64,000 bases of DNA from Streptomyces sp. NBC_00289 (GCF_041435115.1 NZ_CP108046.1:5704001-5768000); one strand, 5' to 3'. Positions 33,504 through 42,548 are shown, counted from the first letter of the stretch. Notes: a model not told the origin generated them from the letters alone. Numbers and translations: made by a program.

Positions 33504-34426
33504 AGACCCCGTTCGTGTACGGCATCCAGCTCCCCGTCCAGTCGCAGAGCACGATCTACGCCGAACCCTGGGAGGCCGACGCCGGTCCCGGCGACCTCGT
33601 GGAGATCGCCCGCACCGCCGACCGCGCCGGCTTCGACTACATCGCCGCCTGCGACCACGTGGCGATACCGCGGCGGCTGGCGCCCGCGATGAGCACGGTC
33701 TGGTACGACCCCGTCGCCACCCTCGCCCACCTGGCCGCGGTCACCCGACGCGTCCGGCTGCTCAGCCATGTCGCCGTCGTGGGCCTGCGCCACCCGCTGC
33801 TCACCGCCAAGCAGTACGCCACCCTCGACCACCTGTCGGGCGGCCGCCTGATCCTCGGCGTCGGGGCCGGGCACGTACGGGAGGAGTTCGAGGTGCTGGG
33901 GGTGGACTTCGAGCGCCGCGGACCCGTCCTCGACGAGACCATGGACGCCCTGCGGGCCGCCCTCGGCCCCGAGGAGTTCCCCGAGCACCACGGCAAGCTC
34001 CACGACTTCGAGGACCTCGGTCAACGGCCCCGGCCCGCTCAGACCCGCGTCCCCCTCTGGGTCGGCGGGTCCTCGCCCGCCGCCGTCCGCCGGGCCGCGC
34101 TCAAGGGTGACGGCTGGCTGCCGCAGGGCGACCCGCGCGACCGGCTGCCGGCACAGATCGAGCGGATCCGACGGCTGCGCGAAGAGGCCGGCGCCGAGGA
34201 GCCGTTCACCGTCGGCGCCATCACCGAGCCCCTGTACGTGGGGGTTCCCGGGTGGGATGTCGGCCGCCGCACCCTCAGCGGGCCGCCGGAGGCGCTCGCC
34301 GAGTCCCTGCGCGCCTACCGCGCGATGGGAGTGGACCAGATCCAGGTCCGCTTCCGCAGCCGGAGCCGCGGCGAACTCACCGACCAGATGGCGTCCTTCG
34401 GCGCCGACACAGCTCCTCACCTCTAG
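33500..34426 (+). CDS. LLM-class F420-dependent oxidoreductase
   Basis: A 308-residue luciferase-like TIM-barrel protein. The segments YATLDHLSGGRLILGVGAGH, VREEFEVLGVDFERRG and VPLWVGGSSPAAVRRAALKG DGW are those of F420-dependent members (TIGR03619-like). They transfer a hydride between F420 and an alcohol, enone or acyl-CoA-type substrate. The GTG start overlaps the upstream stop as GTGA. In operon with the amidohydrolase and the SDR. Confidence 0.85.
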   Translation: MKTPFVYGIQLPVQSQSTIYAEPWEADAGPGDLVEIARTADRAGFDYIAACDHVAIPRRLAPAMSTVWYDPVATLAHLAAVTRRVRLLSHVAVVGLRHPLLTAKQYATLDHLSGGRLILGVGAGHVREEFEVLGVDFERRGPVLDETMDALRAALGPEEFPEHHGKLHDFEDLGQRPRPAQTRVPLWVGGSSPAAVRRAALKGDGWLPQGDPRDRLPAQIERIRRLREEAGAEEPFTVGAITEPLYVGVPGWDVGRRTLSGPPEALAESLRAYRAMGVDQIQVRFRSRSRGELTDQMASFGADTAPHL

Positions 34427-34437
34427 GGAGAGACCGC

Positions 34438-35214
34438 ATGGGCAAGCTGGACGGACGCGTCGTCATCGTCACCGGCGCGGCGCGCGGACAGGGCGAACAG
34501 GAGGCGCGCCTGTTCCGGGAGGAAGGCGCCCGGGTCGTCGTCGCGGACGTACTGGACGACCAGGGGGAGGATCTGGCCAAGGAGCTGGACGCCCGCTACG
34601 TCCATCTCGACGTCGGCAGGGAGGCGGACTGGACGGCCGCCGTGGCCGCGACCAAGGAGGCGTACGGGAAGGTCGACGGGCTGGTCAACAACGCCGGCAT
34701 CCTCCGGTTCAACGCCCTGCTCGACACCCCGCTCGAGGAGTTCATGCAGGTCGTGCAGGTGAACCAGGTCGGCTGCTTCCTCGGGATCAAGACCGTCGCC
34801 CCGCACATCGCGGCCGCGGGCGGGGGCACGATCGTCAACACCGCCTCGTACACCGCCGTGACCGGCATGGCGGCCGTGGGCACCTACGCGGCGACCAAGC
34901 ACGCGATCCTCGGCCTCACCCGGGTCGCCGCCCTGGAGCTGGCCGGGCGCCACATCCGGGTCAACGCCATGTGTCCGGGCGCGATCGACACCCCGATGTC
35001 CAACCCGTCCCGGCTCGACCCGTCGGCGGACGTCGAGGAGATGGCGGAGGCCCTGGACGGGCTGTACCGCAAGCTCGTGCCGCTCGGCCGGATCGGTCAG
35101 CCGCGGGAGGTGGCCCGGCTGGCGCTCTTCCTCAGTTGCGAGGACTCCTCCTACATCACCGGGCAGCCGTTCGTGATCGACGGAGGCTGGCTGGCCGGCG
35201 TCAGCCTCATCTGA
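34438..35214 (+). CDS. SDR oxidoreductase (3-alpha/20-beta-hydroxysteroid dehydrogenase-like)
   Basis: A 258-residue classical short-chain dehydrogenase. NAD-binding VTGAARGQGEQEARLF is at the N-terminus, NNAG in LVNNAGILRF, the Ser and YxxxK catalytic residues in NTASYTAVTG and TYAATKHAIL, and the C-terminal ITGQPFVIDGGW. It resembles 3-alpha(or 20-beta)-hydroxysteroid dehydrogenases, which oxidise ring or side-chain hydroxyls. A GGGAGAG ribosome site precedes the ATG. Third gene of its operon; its TGA stop codon lies inside the next operator. Confidence 0.85.
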   Translation: MGKLDGRVVIVTGAARGQGEQEARLFREEGARVVVADVLDDQGEDLAKELDARYVHLDVGREADWTAAVAATKEAYGKVDGLVNNAGILRFNALLDTPLEEFMQVVQVNQVGCFLGIKTVAPHIAAAGGGTIVNTASYTAVTGMAAVGTYAATKHAILGLTRVAALELAGRHIRVNAMCPGAIDTPMSNPSRLDPSADVEEMAEALDGLYRKLVPLGRIGQPREVARLALFLSCEDSSYITGQPFVIDGGWLAGVSLI

Positions 35215-35225
35215 CCGGCCGTCAG
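35211..35225. promoter_or_regulatory. TetR-type operator overlapping the SDR stop codon
   Basis: CTGACC-GGC-CGTCAG differs from the consensus at one base. The SDR stop (35212-35214) is embedded in its left half. With the next site it brackets the promoter of the LLM gene at 35331. Confidence 0.6.
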
Positions 35226-35273
35226 CTATTGACGGTCCATGGGTGCGGTGCCACAGTCGGCCAGGACACAAAT

Positions 35274-35288
35274 CTGACGACCCGTCAG
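35274..35288. promoter_or_regulatory. TetR-type operator, CTGACG-N3-CGTCAG (perfect)
   Basis: Perfect palindrome with ACC spacer, 42 nt upstream of the LLM start and 63 bp (six helical turns) centre to centre from the site at 35211. Confidence 0.7.
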
Positions 35289-35330
35289 ATATGGCTCACG
35301 CGGGAAACAGACTGGGGACGGTGAACCTCC

Positions 35331-36449
35331 TTGGAATTCGGGCTCTTTGTACAGGGATACGTGGGCAAGCGCGCCGAGACCGATCCGCTCGCCGAGCACA
35401 AGGCGCTGATGGAGGAGACCGAGTACGTCATCCAGGCGGACAAATCCGGCTTCAAGTACGCCTGGGCGTCCGAGCACCACTTCCTGGAGGAGTACTCGCA
35501 CCTCTCCGCCAACGACGTCTTCCTCGGCTACCTCGCCCACGCGACCGACCGCATCCACCTCGGCTCGGGAATCTTCAACCCCCTCGCCCAGGTCAACCAC
35601 CCGGTCAAGGTCGCCGAGAAGGTCGCCATGCTCGACCACCTCACCGAGAACCGCTTCGAGTTCGGCAGCGGACGCGGGGCGGGAAGCCACGAGATCCTCG
35701 GCTTCCTCCCCGGCATCACCGACATGAACCACACCAAGGAGATCTGGGAAGAGACCATCGCCGAGTTCCCCAAGATGTGGCTCCAGGACGAGTACGTCGG
35801 CTTCCAGGGCAAGCACTGGCAGCTCCCGCCGCGCAAGATCCTGCCGAAGCCGTACGGGAAGTCGCACCCCGCCATGTGGTACGCCGCCGGGTCGCCGCCC
35901 TCGTACGAAATGGCCGCCCGCAAGGGGCTCGGCGTCCTCGGCTTCAGCATCCAGAAGGTCTCCGACATGGAGTGGGTGCTCGAGAAGTACAAGACGGCCG
36001 TCGTGAACGCCGAACCCGTCGGGGACTTCGTCAACGACAACGTGATGGTGACGACGACCGCCATCTGCGCCCCGACACACGACGAGGCGATCCGGATCGC
36101 GGTGAGCGGCGGGCTGCACTACCTCCCCTCCCTCGTCTTCCGCTACCACGACACCTTCCCGCGCCCCGAGGGCTTCCCGGTCTGGCCGGAGACGCTCCCC
36201 GAGTACACCCCCGAGTTCGTCGAACTCCTCGTCGAGGAGGAGCTGCTGATCTGCGGCGACCCCGACGAGGTCCTCACTCAGTGCAAGCGGTGGGAGCAGG
36301 CGGGCGCCGACCAGCTCAGCTTCGGGCTGCCGGTCGGGGTGCCCAAGGAGGAGACGCTGCGGACGATCCGGCTGATCGGGGAGCACGTGATTCCGAAGAT
36401 CGACACGGATCCCGTACACCGGACGACACGGTTCCGGCAGGCCGGTTGA
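35331..36449 (+). CDS. LLM-class flavin-dependent monooxygenase-like protein
   Basis: A 372-residue luciferase-like oxidoreductase of the alkanal monooxygenase type. It opens MEFGLFVQGYVGKRA and has the family's ASEHHFLEEYSHLSANDVFL, VAEKVAMLDHLTENRFEFG and SGRGAGSHEILGF segments. Reduced flavin (or F420) is expected as co-substrate. The best start is a TTG at 35331 because the family N-terminus begins there and no ATG/GTG fits in frame; no strong ribosome site is visible. It opens a second catabolic operon with the deacylase-like and ALDH genes, behind two operators. Confidence 0.8.
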   Translation: MEFGLFVQGYVGKRAETDPLAEHKALMEETEYVIQADKSGFKYAWASEHHFLEEYSHLSANDVFLGYLAHATDRIHLGSGIFNPLAQVNHPVKVAEKVAMLDHLTENRFEFGSGRGAGSHEILGFLPGITDMNHTKEIWEETIAEFPKMWLQDEYVGFQGKHWQLPPRKILPKPYGKSHPAMWYAAGSPPSYEMAARKGLGVLGFSIQKVSDMEWVLEKYKTAVVNAEPVGDFVNDNVMVTTTAICAPTHDEAIRIAVSGGLHYLPSLVFRYHDTFPRPEGFPVWPETLPEYTPEFVELLVEEELLICGDPDEVLTQCKRWEQAGADQLSFGLPVGVPKEETLRTIRLIGEHVIPKIDTDPVHRTTRFRQAG

Positions 36450-36475
36450 CCGCCGTCGCGGAGTGCGGGCCGTCC

Positions 36476-36510
36476 GTGGCCGGTCGCGCAGTTCCCCGCG
36501 CCCCCTGGGG
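36476..36510 (-). repeat. Dispersed intergenic repeat, inverted copy
   Basis: GTGGCCGGTCGCGCAGTTCC and the following bases are the reverse complement of the three-copy repeat at 39781-40062. It lies in the 95-bp gap between the LLM and deacylase genes. Confidence 0.75.
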
Positions 36511-36544
36511 TGCGACTCTCACCGGAGTTGAGGAGGCAGGCCTC

Positions 36545-38275
36545 ATGCTCGATCACGTCATCAAAGGGGCGACCGTCGTCGACGGGACCGGCGCCCCGGC
36601 ATCCACCGCGGATGTGGGAATCCGGGACGGCCGTATCGCCGTGATCGGCGCGGTCACCGAAGAGTCCCGGACGACGGAGGACGCGACCGGACTCGTCCTC
36701 GCCCCCGGCTTCGTCGATCCGCACACCCACTACGACGCCCAGCTCTTCTGGGACCCCTACGCCACCCCGTCCCTCAACCACGGGGTGACCACCGTCGCGG
36801 CCGGCAACTGCGGCTTCACCCTCGCGCCGCTCCACCCGGAGCGCCCCGAGGACGCCGACTACACCCGCCGCATGCTCTCCAAGGTGGAGGGCATGTCGCT
36901 GGTCGCCCTGGAGGAGGGCGCCCCCTGGAACTGGCACGGCTTCGGGGAGTACCTGGACGCGCTGGAGGGGCGGATCGCCGTCAACGCGGGCTTCATGGTC
37001 GGGCACTGCGCGCTGCGGCGGTACGTGATGGGCCCGGACGCGGTGGGCGGACAGCCGAGCGAGGAGCAACTGGCCGCCATGCTGCGGCTCTTCCACGAGG
37101 CGATGGACGCCGGCGCGTGGGGCCTGTCCACCACCCAGTCCTCCACCCACTCCGACGGTGACGGGAGGCCGGTCGCCTCCCGGCACGCCCGCCCCGCGGA
37201 ACTGCTGGCCCTCGCCAAGGCCGTCGGGGAACACGAGGGCACCCAGATCGAGGCGATCGTCGCGGGCTGCCTCGACCAGTTCAGCGACGCGGAGATCGAC
37301 CTGTTCGTGGAGATGAGCGCGGCGGCGGGACGCCCCCTGAACTGGAACGTCCTGACCATCGACGCGTCCGTCCCCGAACGCGTGCCCAGGCAGCTGCTGG
37401 CGAGCGAACAGGCCCGGAAGGCGGGCGGCCGGGTGGTGGCGCTCACCATGCCGATCCTCACGCCGATGAACATGTCGCTCGGCACCTTCTGCGCCCTGAA
37501 CCTGATCCCCGGCTGGGGCCCCGTCCTGGGCCTGCCCGTTCCCGAGCGGATCGGGCGGCTGCGGGACGCGGACGTACGGGCGGAGCTGCTGGAGCGCGCC
37601 CACTCCAAGGAGGCGGGCGTCTTCCGGCGGCTGGCGAACTTCGGCCGGTACGTCATCGGTGACACTTACAGCGGGGCGAACCGTGGCCTGCGCGGGCGGG
37701 TGGTGAAGGACATCGCCGCCGAACGCGGCCTCGACCCCTTCCACTGCCTGGTCGAGATCTGCGCCGCCGACGACCTGCGTACGGTCCTGTGGCCCATGCC
37801 CACCGACAACGACCCCGCGTCCTGGGCGCTGCGGGCCGAGACCTGGCAGCACGAGGACGTCCTGCTCGGCGGCTCCGACGCGGGCGCGCACCTGGACCGC
37901 ATGTGCGGGGCGCCGTACACCACCCGCTTCCTCGGCGACTGCCTGCGCGGCCGGAAGCTGGTCGGCCTGGAACAGGCCGTGAAGATGCTGACGGACGACC
38001 CGGCACGGCTGTTCGGCCTGCGCGAGCGGGGCCGGCTGCGGGAGGGCTTCCATGCCGACCTGGTCCTCTTCGACCCGCGGCGGATCGACGCGGCCACGGC
38101 CACCCTGGTGCACGACCTGCCGGGTGACAGCCCGCGACTGGACTCCAAGGCGATCGGCATACGGGCCGTGTGGGTCAACGGCGTCGAGACGATCCGGGAC
38201 GACGTCGTGACGGGCTCCGTCCCGGGCCGGGTACTGCGCTCGGGGCGGGACACCGGGACGGTGGCGACCAGGTGA
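36545..38275 (+). CDS. N-acyl-D-amino-acid deacylase-like amidohydrolase
   Basis: A 576-residue amidohydrolase with the D-aminoacylase fold: N-terminal VIKGATVVDGTGAPASTADV, metal site FVDPHTHYDAQLFWDPYATP near residue 59, NHGVTTVAAGNCGF, and the late LLGGSDAGAHLDRMCGAPYT. Known relatives remove acyl groups from D-amino acids, but many homologues in catabolic clusters hydrolyse cyclic amides or lactones, so the substrate is open. GAGGAGG lies ahead of the ATG. The stop overlaps the ALDH start by four bases (GTGA). Confidence 0.8.
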   Translation: MLDHVIKGATVVDGTGAPASTADVGIRDGRIAVIGAVTEESRTTEDATGLVLAPGFVDPHTHYDAQLFWDPYATPSLNHGVTTVAAGNCGFTLAPLHPERPEDADYTRRMLSKVEGMSLVALEEGAPWNWHGFGEYLDALEGRIAVNAGFMVGHCALRRYVMGPDAVGGQPSEEQLAAMLRLFHEAMDAGAWGLSTTQSSTHSDGDGRPVASRHARPAELLALAKAVGEHEGTQIEAIVAGCLDQFSDAEIDLFVEMSAAAGRPLNWNVLTIDASVPERVPRQLLASEQARKAGGRVVALTMPILTPMNMSLGTFCALNLIPGWGPVLGLPVPERIGRLRDADVRAELLERAHSKEAGVFRRLANFGRYVIGDTYSGANRGLRGRVVKDIAAERGLDPFHCLVEICAADDLRTVLWPMPTDNDPASWALRAETWQHEDVLLGGSDAGAHLDRMCGAPYTTRFLGDCLRGRKLVGLEQAVKMLTDDPARLFGLRERGRLREGFHADLVLFDPRRIDAATATLVHDLPGDSPRLDSKAIGIRAVWVNGVETIRDDVVTGSVPGRVLRSGRDTGTVATR

Positions 38276-39759
38276 CCCGGGAACGGCGGCCGATCGACGG
38301 CGACCGGGCGGCCGACGGCCAGGGGCTGTTCCTCGGGGGTTCCTGGGTGGAGCCGGACGGCGGCCACTACGAGGTCGTCGACCCGGCGACCGAGGAGATC
38401 GTGGGCCGGGCGCCGGAGGCCTCGCGGGATCAGGTGCACGCGGCCTGCGCCGCGGCCCGCGAGGCCTTCGGCCCCTGGTCGCGTACCTCCGCCGAGGAGC
38501 GGGCGGCGGTCCTCGCCCGGGCGGCGGACATCATCCGCGAGCGGCTGGTGCCGTACGCCGAGCTGGCCCGGGCGGAGACCGGCGCGACGACCGGGACGGC
38601 CCGGGCGATGCAGGTGGGGGTGGCGGCGGCCCGTTTCCAGCGGTACGCGCGCGTGGAGCCCGCGGAGTGGGCGATCACGCCGCAGATCACCGAAGCCGGC
38701 CCGCTCGGCCGGGCGGGAGTGACGGGCGCGCTGGCGGTACGGCAGCCCGTCGGGGTCGTCACCTGCGTCACCTCCTACAACAACCCGTGGGCGAACGCGG
38801 CCGGAAAGGTCGCCCCGGCGCTCGCCATGGGCAACACCGTGGTGGTGAAACCCGCCCCGCAGGACCCGCTGTCCGCCTACCGCATGGCGGAGGCGCTGGA
38901 GGCGGCCGGGGCGCCGCCCGGAGTCGTGAACGTCGTCTCCGGCCGGTCGGTCGAGGTCGGCGAGGCGGCCGTGGACTGCGACGACGTGGACATGGTGAGC
39001 TTCACGGGTTCGACGGCGGTCGGGCAGCGCATCGCCGAGGTGTGCGGCCGGGGCATGAAGCGGCAGCTGATGGAACTGGGCGGCAAGGGGGCCGCCGTGG
39101 TCTTCGACGACGCGGACCTCCGCTCGGCGGTGGCCGGTATCGGATCGACGTTCTCCTTCTACAGCGGACAGATCTGTACGGCGCCGACGCGCGTGCTGGC
39201 GCAACGAGGCGTGTACGACGAACTGGTCGGCCAACTGGCCGCCTACGCCGGCAGGTTGAAAATCGGCGACCCTCGGGAGCGGGACACGGTCGTCGGACCG
39301 GTGATCTCGGAAGCGCACCGGGACCGGATCGAGTCGTACGTCGAACTGGGCCGCAAGGAGGGAGCGTCGGTGGCCGGCGGCGGCGAACGCCCTGCCCTGG
39401 ACCGGGGTTTCTACGTCACGCCAACCCTCCTCGCGGACTGCACCAACGACATGCGCGTGGCCCGGGAGGAGATCTTCGGCCCCGTGGTGGTCGTGATCCC
39501 CTTCGACGAGGAGGAGGAGGGCATAACCCTCGCCAACGACAGCGACTACGGCCTGATCGACTACGTCTGGTCCGGCGACGTGGCCCGCGCCTTCCGGGTG
39601 GCACGCCGGTTGCGGGCCGGCGGCGTCGGCATCAACACCGTCGGCCGCAACATGGAGGCCCCCTTCGGCGGCTTCAAGAGGAGCGGCGTCGGCCGAGACG
39701 TCGGCTCGTACGCGCTGCACGCGTACAGCGAGGTGCAGTCGATCGTCTGGCCGGGCTGA
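38272..39759 (+). CDS. Aldehyde dehydrogenase
   Basis: A 495-residue NAD(P)-dependent aldehyde dehydrogenase. Cofactor and catalytic motifs are in order: VTSYNNPWANAAGKVAPALA, FTGSTAVGQRI, the general-base Glu in MELGGKGAAVVF near residue 268, the nucleophile Cys in YSGQICTAPTR near 301, and EEIFGPVVVVIPF. It would oxidise an aldehyde, perhaps one released by a retro-aldol or side-chain step, to the acid. Translation is coupled to the deacylase-like gene by GTGA overlap. Last gene of its operon. Confidence 0.87.
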   Translation: MTRERRPIDGDRAADGQGLFLGGSWVEPDGGHYEVVDPATEEIVGRAPEASRDQVHAACAAAREAFGPWSRTSAEERAAVLARAADIIRERLVPYAELARAETGATTGTARAMQVGVAAARFQRYARVEPAEWAITPQITEAGPLGRAGVTGALAVRQPVGVVTCVTSYNNPWANAAGKVAPALAMGNTVVVKPAPQDPLSAYRMAEALEAAGAPPGVVNVVSGRSVEVGEAAVDCDDVDMVSFTGSTAVGQRIAEVCGRGMKRQLMELGGKGAAVVFDDADLRSAVAGIGSTFSFYSGQICTAPTRVLAQRGVYDELVGQLAAYAGRLKIGDPRERDTVVGPVISEAHRDRIESYVELGRKEGASVAGGGERPALDRGFYVTPTLLADCTNDMRVAREEIFGPVVVVIPFDEEEEGITLANDSDYGLIDYVWSGDVARAFRVARRLRAGGVGINTVGRNMEAPFGGFKRSGVGRDVGSYALHAYSEVQSIVWPG

Positions 39760-39780
39760 CCCGTGCCCTGAGGGGACGCG

Positions 39781-40062
39781 CCCTGAAGGGGCGCGGGGAA
39801 CTGCGCGACCGGCCACGACGGCGCCGCGGACGTTCGACGGCGCATCGCGGCAGGTCGCGGCGCATCTGCCCGCGCTGACTCCGCTTCGGTCCGGCAGCGC
39901 CCTGAAGGGGCGCGGGGAACTGCGCGACCGGCCACGACGGCGCCGCGGTCGAACGGCGGCCCTTGCGGCGGGGCGTTCGTGGGCTGGCCGGGCTGAGCCC
40001 GCAGCGGTTCGGCACCCTGAAGGGGCGCGGGGAACTGCGCGACCAGTCACGACGGCGCCGCG
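39781..40062. repeat. Three copies of a dispersed 48-bp Streptomyces intergenic repeat
   Basis: CCCTGAAGGGGCGCGGGGAA with CTGCGCGACCGGCCACGACG following occurs at 39781, 39900 and 40015, about 115-119 bp apart, and inverted at 36476. This word is common in Streptomyces intergenic regions from general experience. It fills the gap between the convergent ALDH and Ddn-like genes; nothing else is seen in 39760-40110. Confidence 0.85.
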
Positions 40063-40110
40063 CACGATCGACGGCACGGGACGCCACCCGCAGCACGTCC
40101 GGCGGACCGC

Positions 40111-40509
40111 TCAGTCGAGATCCACCCGCACCGTGAGCAGCCCCGCGCCCACCGCCCGTACCGCCGCGCTGTTCATCCGGGGCAGGCTGCGCAGTCGTGC
40201 GACGGCGTCGTCGTCCGGCAGGAGGTGCGCCGTGCCGGTGAGCCAGCGGCCCCGCAGCCGGACCCGGACCCTGGGGTCGGCCTTGATGTTGCGGATGTAC
40301 TGCGAGCGCTCGCCGAACTCGGAGACCAGCCAGAAGGAGTCCCCGATCCGCCGGCCGCCCAGCGGAGTACGCCGGGGCTGCCCCGACACGCGGCCGGTGG
40401 TCTCCAGCAGCGTCTGCGTCGGCATCCGCCGCTGCAACGGGTTGGCGATGGTGCGCTGGAGGGCCGAGACGGCCCGGTACTTGGACTCGGCGTCACGGAA
40501 CACCTTCAC
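40111..40509 (-). CDS. Deazaflavin (F420)-dependent nitroreductase-family protein
   Basis: A 132-residue Ddn/DUF385 split-barrel protein with LLETTGRVSGQPRRTPLGGR, DSFWLVSEFGERSQYIRNIK and RGRWLTGTAHLLPDDD, lining the F420 site in the family. The GTG at 40509 has GGGAG 5 nt upstream. It is divergent from the nuclease-fold gene and has no copy of the TetR palindrome, so it is probably outside that regulon. Substrate unknown. Confidence 0.82.
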   Translation of the reverse strand: MKVFRDAESKYRAVSALQRTIANPLQRRMPTQTLLETTGRVSGQPRRTPLGGRRIGDSFWLVSEFGERSQYIRNIKADPRVRVRLRGRWLTGTAHLLPDDDAVARLRSLPRMNSAAVRAVGAGLLTVRVDLD

Positions 40510-40611
40510 GGAGACTCCCGTCTCTTGTCTCCCGTCCTCTGCCTCGCGCAGGTGACGGTGGTCTTCAATGGTCCCAGTGTCGGAACGGGTGAAGGACGGG
40601 CGGGGTCGGCG

Positions 40612-41436
40612 ATGCGCATCGTGAGCTGGAATCTGTGGTGGCGGTTCGGGCCCTGGGCCGAGCGGCAGAAAGCCATACTCGCCGTACTGCGGGAACTGGA
40701 GCCGGACGTGGTCGGCCTCCAGGAGGTGTGGGCGGCCGGCGGCGAGAACCTCGCCGAGTGGCTCGCGGACGAACTCGGCCTGCACTGCGCCTGGGCCCCC
40801 TCCGACGCGTCCGAGCGGTGGCAGCGCCGGATCGGGGACCCGTCCGTCGACGTCGGCAACGCGGTGCTGAGCCGCTGGCCGGTCATCGAGCAGGACGTCC
40901 TGCGGCTGCCCGTGCCCGAGGAGCTGGACGACGGCCGCCTCGCCCTCTACGCCCGCCTGGCCGCGCCCCACCACGAGGTCCCCTTCTTCACGACCCACCT
41001 CACCTCGGCCCCCTCGGCGTCGACCGTGCGCGTCGAACAGGTCACCGCCCTGGCCGAGTTCGTGGCGGCCCACCGGGGCGGCACCGCGTTCCCGCCCGTC
41101 GTCACCGGCGACTTCAACGCGTGGCCGGATTCCGACGAGGTCCGCCGCTTCGGTGGCTACAAGACGGCACCGGCCGCCCCCGGCCAACTCTTCCTCGACG
41201 CGTGGGAGTACGCCGACCCGACGGCCCCCTCCGCGACGTGGGACCCGGCGAACCCGTACGTCGCCGTCCACGACCCGGCCGTCCGCATCGACTACATCCA
41301 CGTGGGCCCGCCAGGCCCCGGAAGCCTCGGCCACGTCCGCTCGGTCCGCCGCGCGGGCGCGGGCCCGGTCGACGGCGTATGGCCGTCGGACCACGCGGCG
41401 GTGGTCGCGGACCTGGCGGCGGAGGAGACGGCCTAG
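40612..41436 (+). CDS. Endonuclease/exonuclease/phosphatase-family protein
   Basis: A 274-residue EEP-fold protein. Metal and catalytic motifs are clear: RIVSWNLWWRFGPWAERQKA, DVVGLQEVW with the metal Glu, TTHLTS, VVTGDFNAWPDSDEV with the Asp-Asn pair, RIDYIHVG and WPSDHAAVVADL with the catalytic His. Family members cleave DNA, RNA or phosphoesters; without a signal peptide it acts in the cytosol. Specific substrate is not predictable. Confidence 0.85.
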   Translation: MRIVSWNLWWRFGPWAERQKAILAVLRELEPDVVGLQEVWAAGGENLAEWLADELGLHCAWAPSDASERWQRRIGDPSVDVGNAVLSRWPVIEQDVLRLPVPEELDDGRLALYARLAAPHHEVPFFTTHLTSAPSASTVRVEQVTALAEFVAAHRGGTAFPPVVTGDFNAWPDSDEVRRFGGYKTAPAAPGQLFLDAWEYADPTAPSATWDPANPYVAVHDPAVRIDYIHVGPPGPGSLGHVRSVRRAGAGPVDGVWPSDHAAVVADLAAEETA

Positions 41437-41526
41437 TTTTGGTGTGGCCTCGGTGTGGCCTCGGTGTGGCCTCGGTGCGGGTCCGTGCCGGTCGCGGTCC
41501 GGTCGCCGCGGTGTGGGGACCGCTCC

Positions 41527-42465
41527 TCAGCCGCTCCGCCAGGGTCGCAGCTTCTCGGGGTTTCGCACCGCCCAGATACGCCTGATCCGGTCGCCCGCGA
41601 TCTCGAACGCGAACACGGTCACGATGGTGCCGTCCTGTCGCGCCACCAAGCCGGGCAGGCCGTTGACCGTGCACTCCAGGAACGTCCTGCGATCGCCCGA
41701 CACACGGGCGATCCTGGCGTAGGCCCGCGCGATCCGCTCGGCGCCCACGATCGGGTGCAGATGGGTGACGGCCAGCCCGCCGCCGTCGGCGGTCGCGGTG
41801 GCGTCGGGGTCGAGCAGGCCGATCAGGGCGTCGATGTCCTTGGCCTCCCACGCCGTTCTGAACCGCCTGACGATGTCGGCCTGCCCTGCACCCGGGCCGG
41901 CCGGAGTCCGCGCCGTACGGATGCGACGGCGGGCGGACGAGGCCAGTTGGCGGCACGCCGCCGGAGAGCGGCCGACGATCTCTGCAACCTCGCCGAAGGG
42001 GTAGCGGAAGACGTCGTGCAGGACGAACGCGACGCGCTCGGCCGGGGTCATCGCGTCGAGGACGACCAGGAAGGCCATCGTCACCGACTCGTCGAGGGTG
42101 ATCCGATCGGCCGGGTCGGTCCCGCCGACACCGGAGCGCCCGGTGATCCACTCCGTGTGTTCGGGCAGCGGTTCCGGGATCCAGTCGCCCACGTACGTCT
42201 CCCGCCTGGCCCGGGCCGAGCCGAGCAGGTTCAGGCAGATGCGGCCGGCGACCGTCGTCAGCCAGGCGCCGGGCGACTCGATGGCCCGCTGCTCCTGTGC
42301 GGACATGGCGTACCAGCGGGCGTAGGTCTCCTGCACGACGTCCTCGGCGTCGGCGAGGGACCCGAGGAGTCGATAGCCGAGGTTGATCAGCCGGCGCCGC
42401 TCGCTCATGATCGCGCTGAGTCCCGGTTCGCGCCGATCGTCGCCGGGCTCGACTCCGGTGGTCAT
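41527..42465 (-). CDS. ECF41-like sigma factor with C-terminal SnoaL domain
   Basis: A 312-residue extracytoplasmic-function sigma factor. Region 2 (LLGSLADAEDVVQETYARWY), the linker RRETYVGDWIPEP, region 4 (AFVLHDVFRYPFGEVAEIVG) and a SnoaL-like C-terminal domain containing DGGG are all typical of ECF41 sigmas, whose extra domain controls activity in place of a separate anti-sigma. GGGAGAAGG lies upstream of the ATG. Its promoter region shares the same -35/-10 words with the divergent gene, so autoregulation and control of that neighbour are likely. Confidence 0.85.
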   Translation of the reverse strand: MTTGVEPGDDRREPGLSAIMSERRRLINLGYRLLGSLADAEDVVQETYARWYAMSAQEQRAIESPGAWLTTVAGRICLNLLGSARARRETYVGDWIPEPLPEHTEWITGRSGVGGTDPADRITLDESVTMAFLVVLDAMTPAERVAFVLHDVFRYPFGEVAEIVGRSPAACRQLASSARRRIRTARTPAGPGAGQADIVRRFRTAWEAKDIDALIGLLDPDATATADGGGLAVTHLHPIVGAERIARAYARIARVSGDRRTFLECTVNGLPGLVARQDGTIVTVFAFEIAGDRIRRIWAVRNPEKLRPWRSG

Positions 42466-42507
42466 GGTCTGGCCTTCTCCCTCGCTCGCTTCCGTGCCTC
42501 TCCCCGT

Positions 42508-42537
42508 TACGACAGGACAGCGCACCCGACTGTGAGG
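42508..42537 (-). promoter_or_regulatory. Putative ECF41 promoter of the sigma gene
   Basis: The minus strand reads CCTCACA (42537-42531), 17 bp, GTCGTA (42513-42508), 42 bp before the sigma-factor ATG. Both words and the spacing equal those of the divergent promoter, and they resemble the ECF41 consensus TGTCACA / CGTC. Confidence 0.6.
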
Positions 42538-42548
42538 CCGACGCGCCA

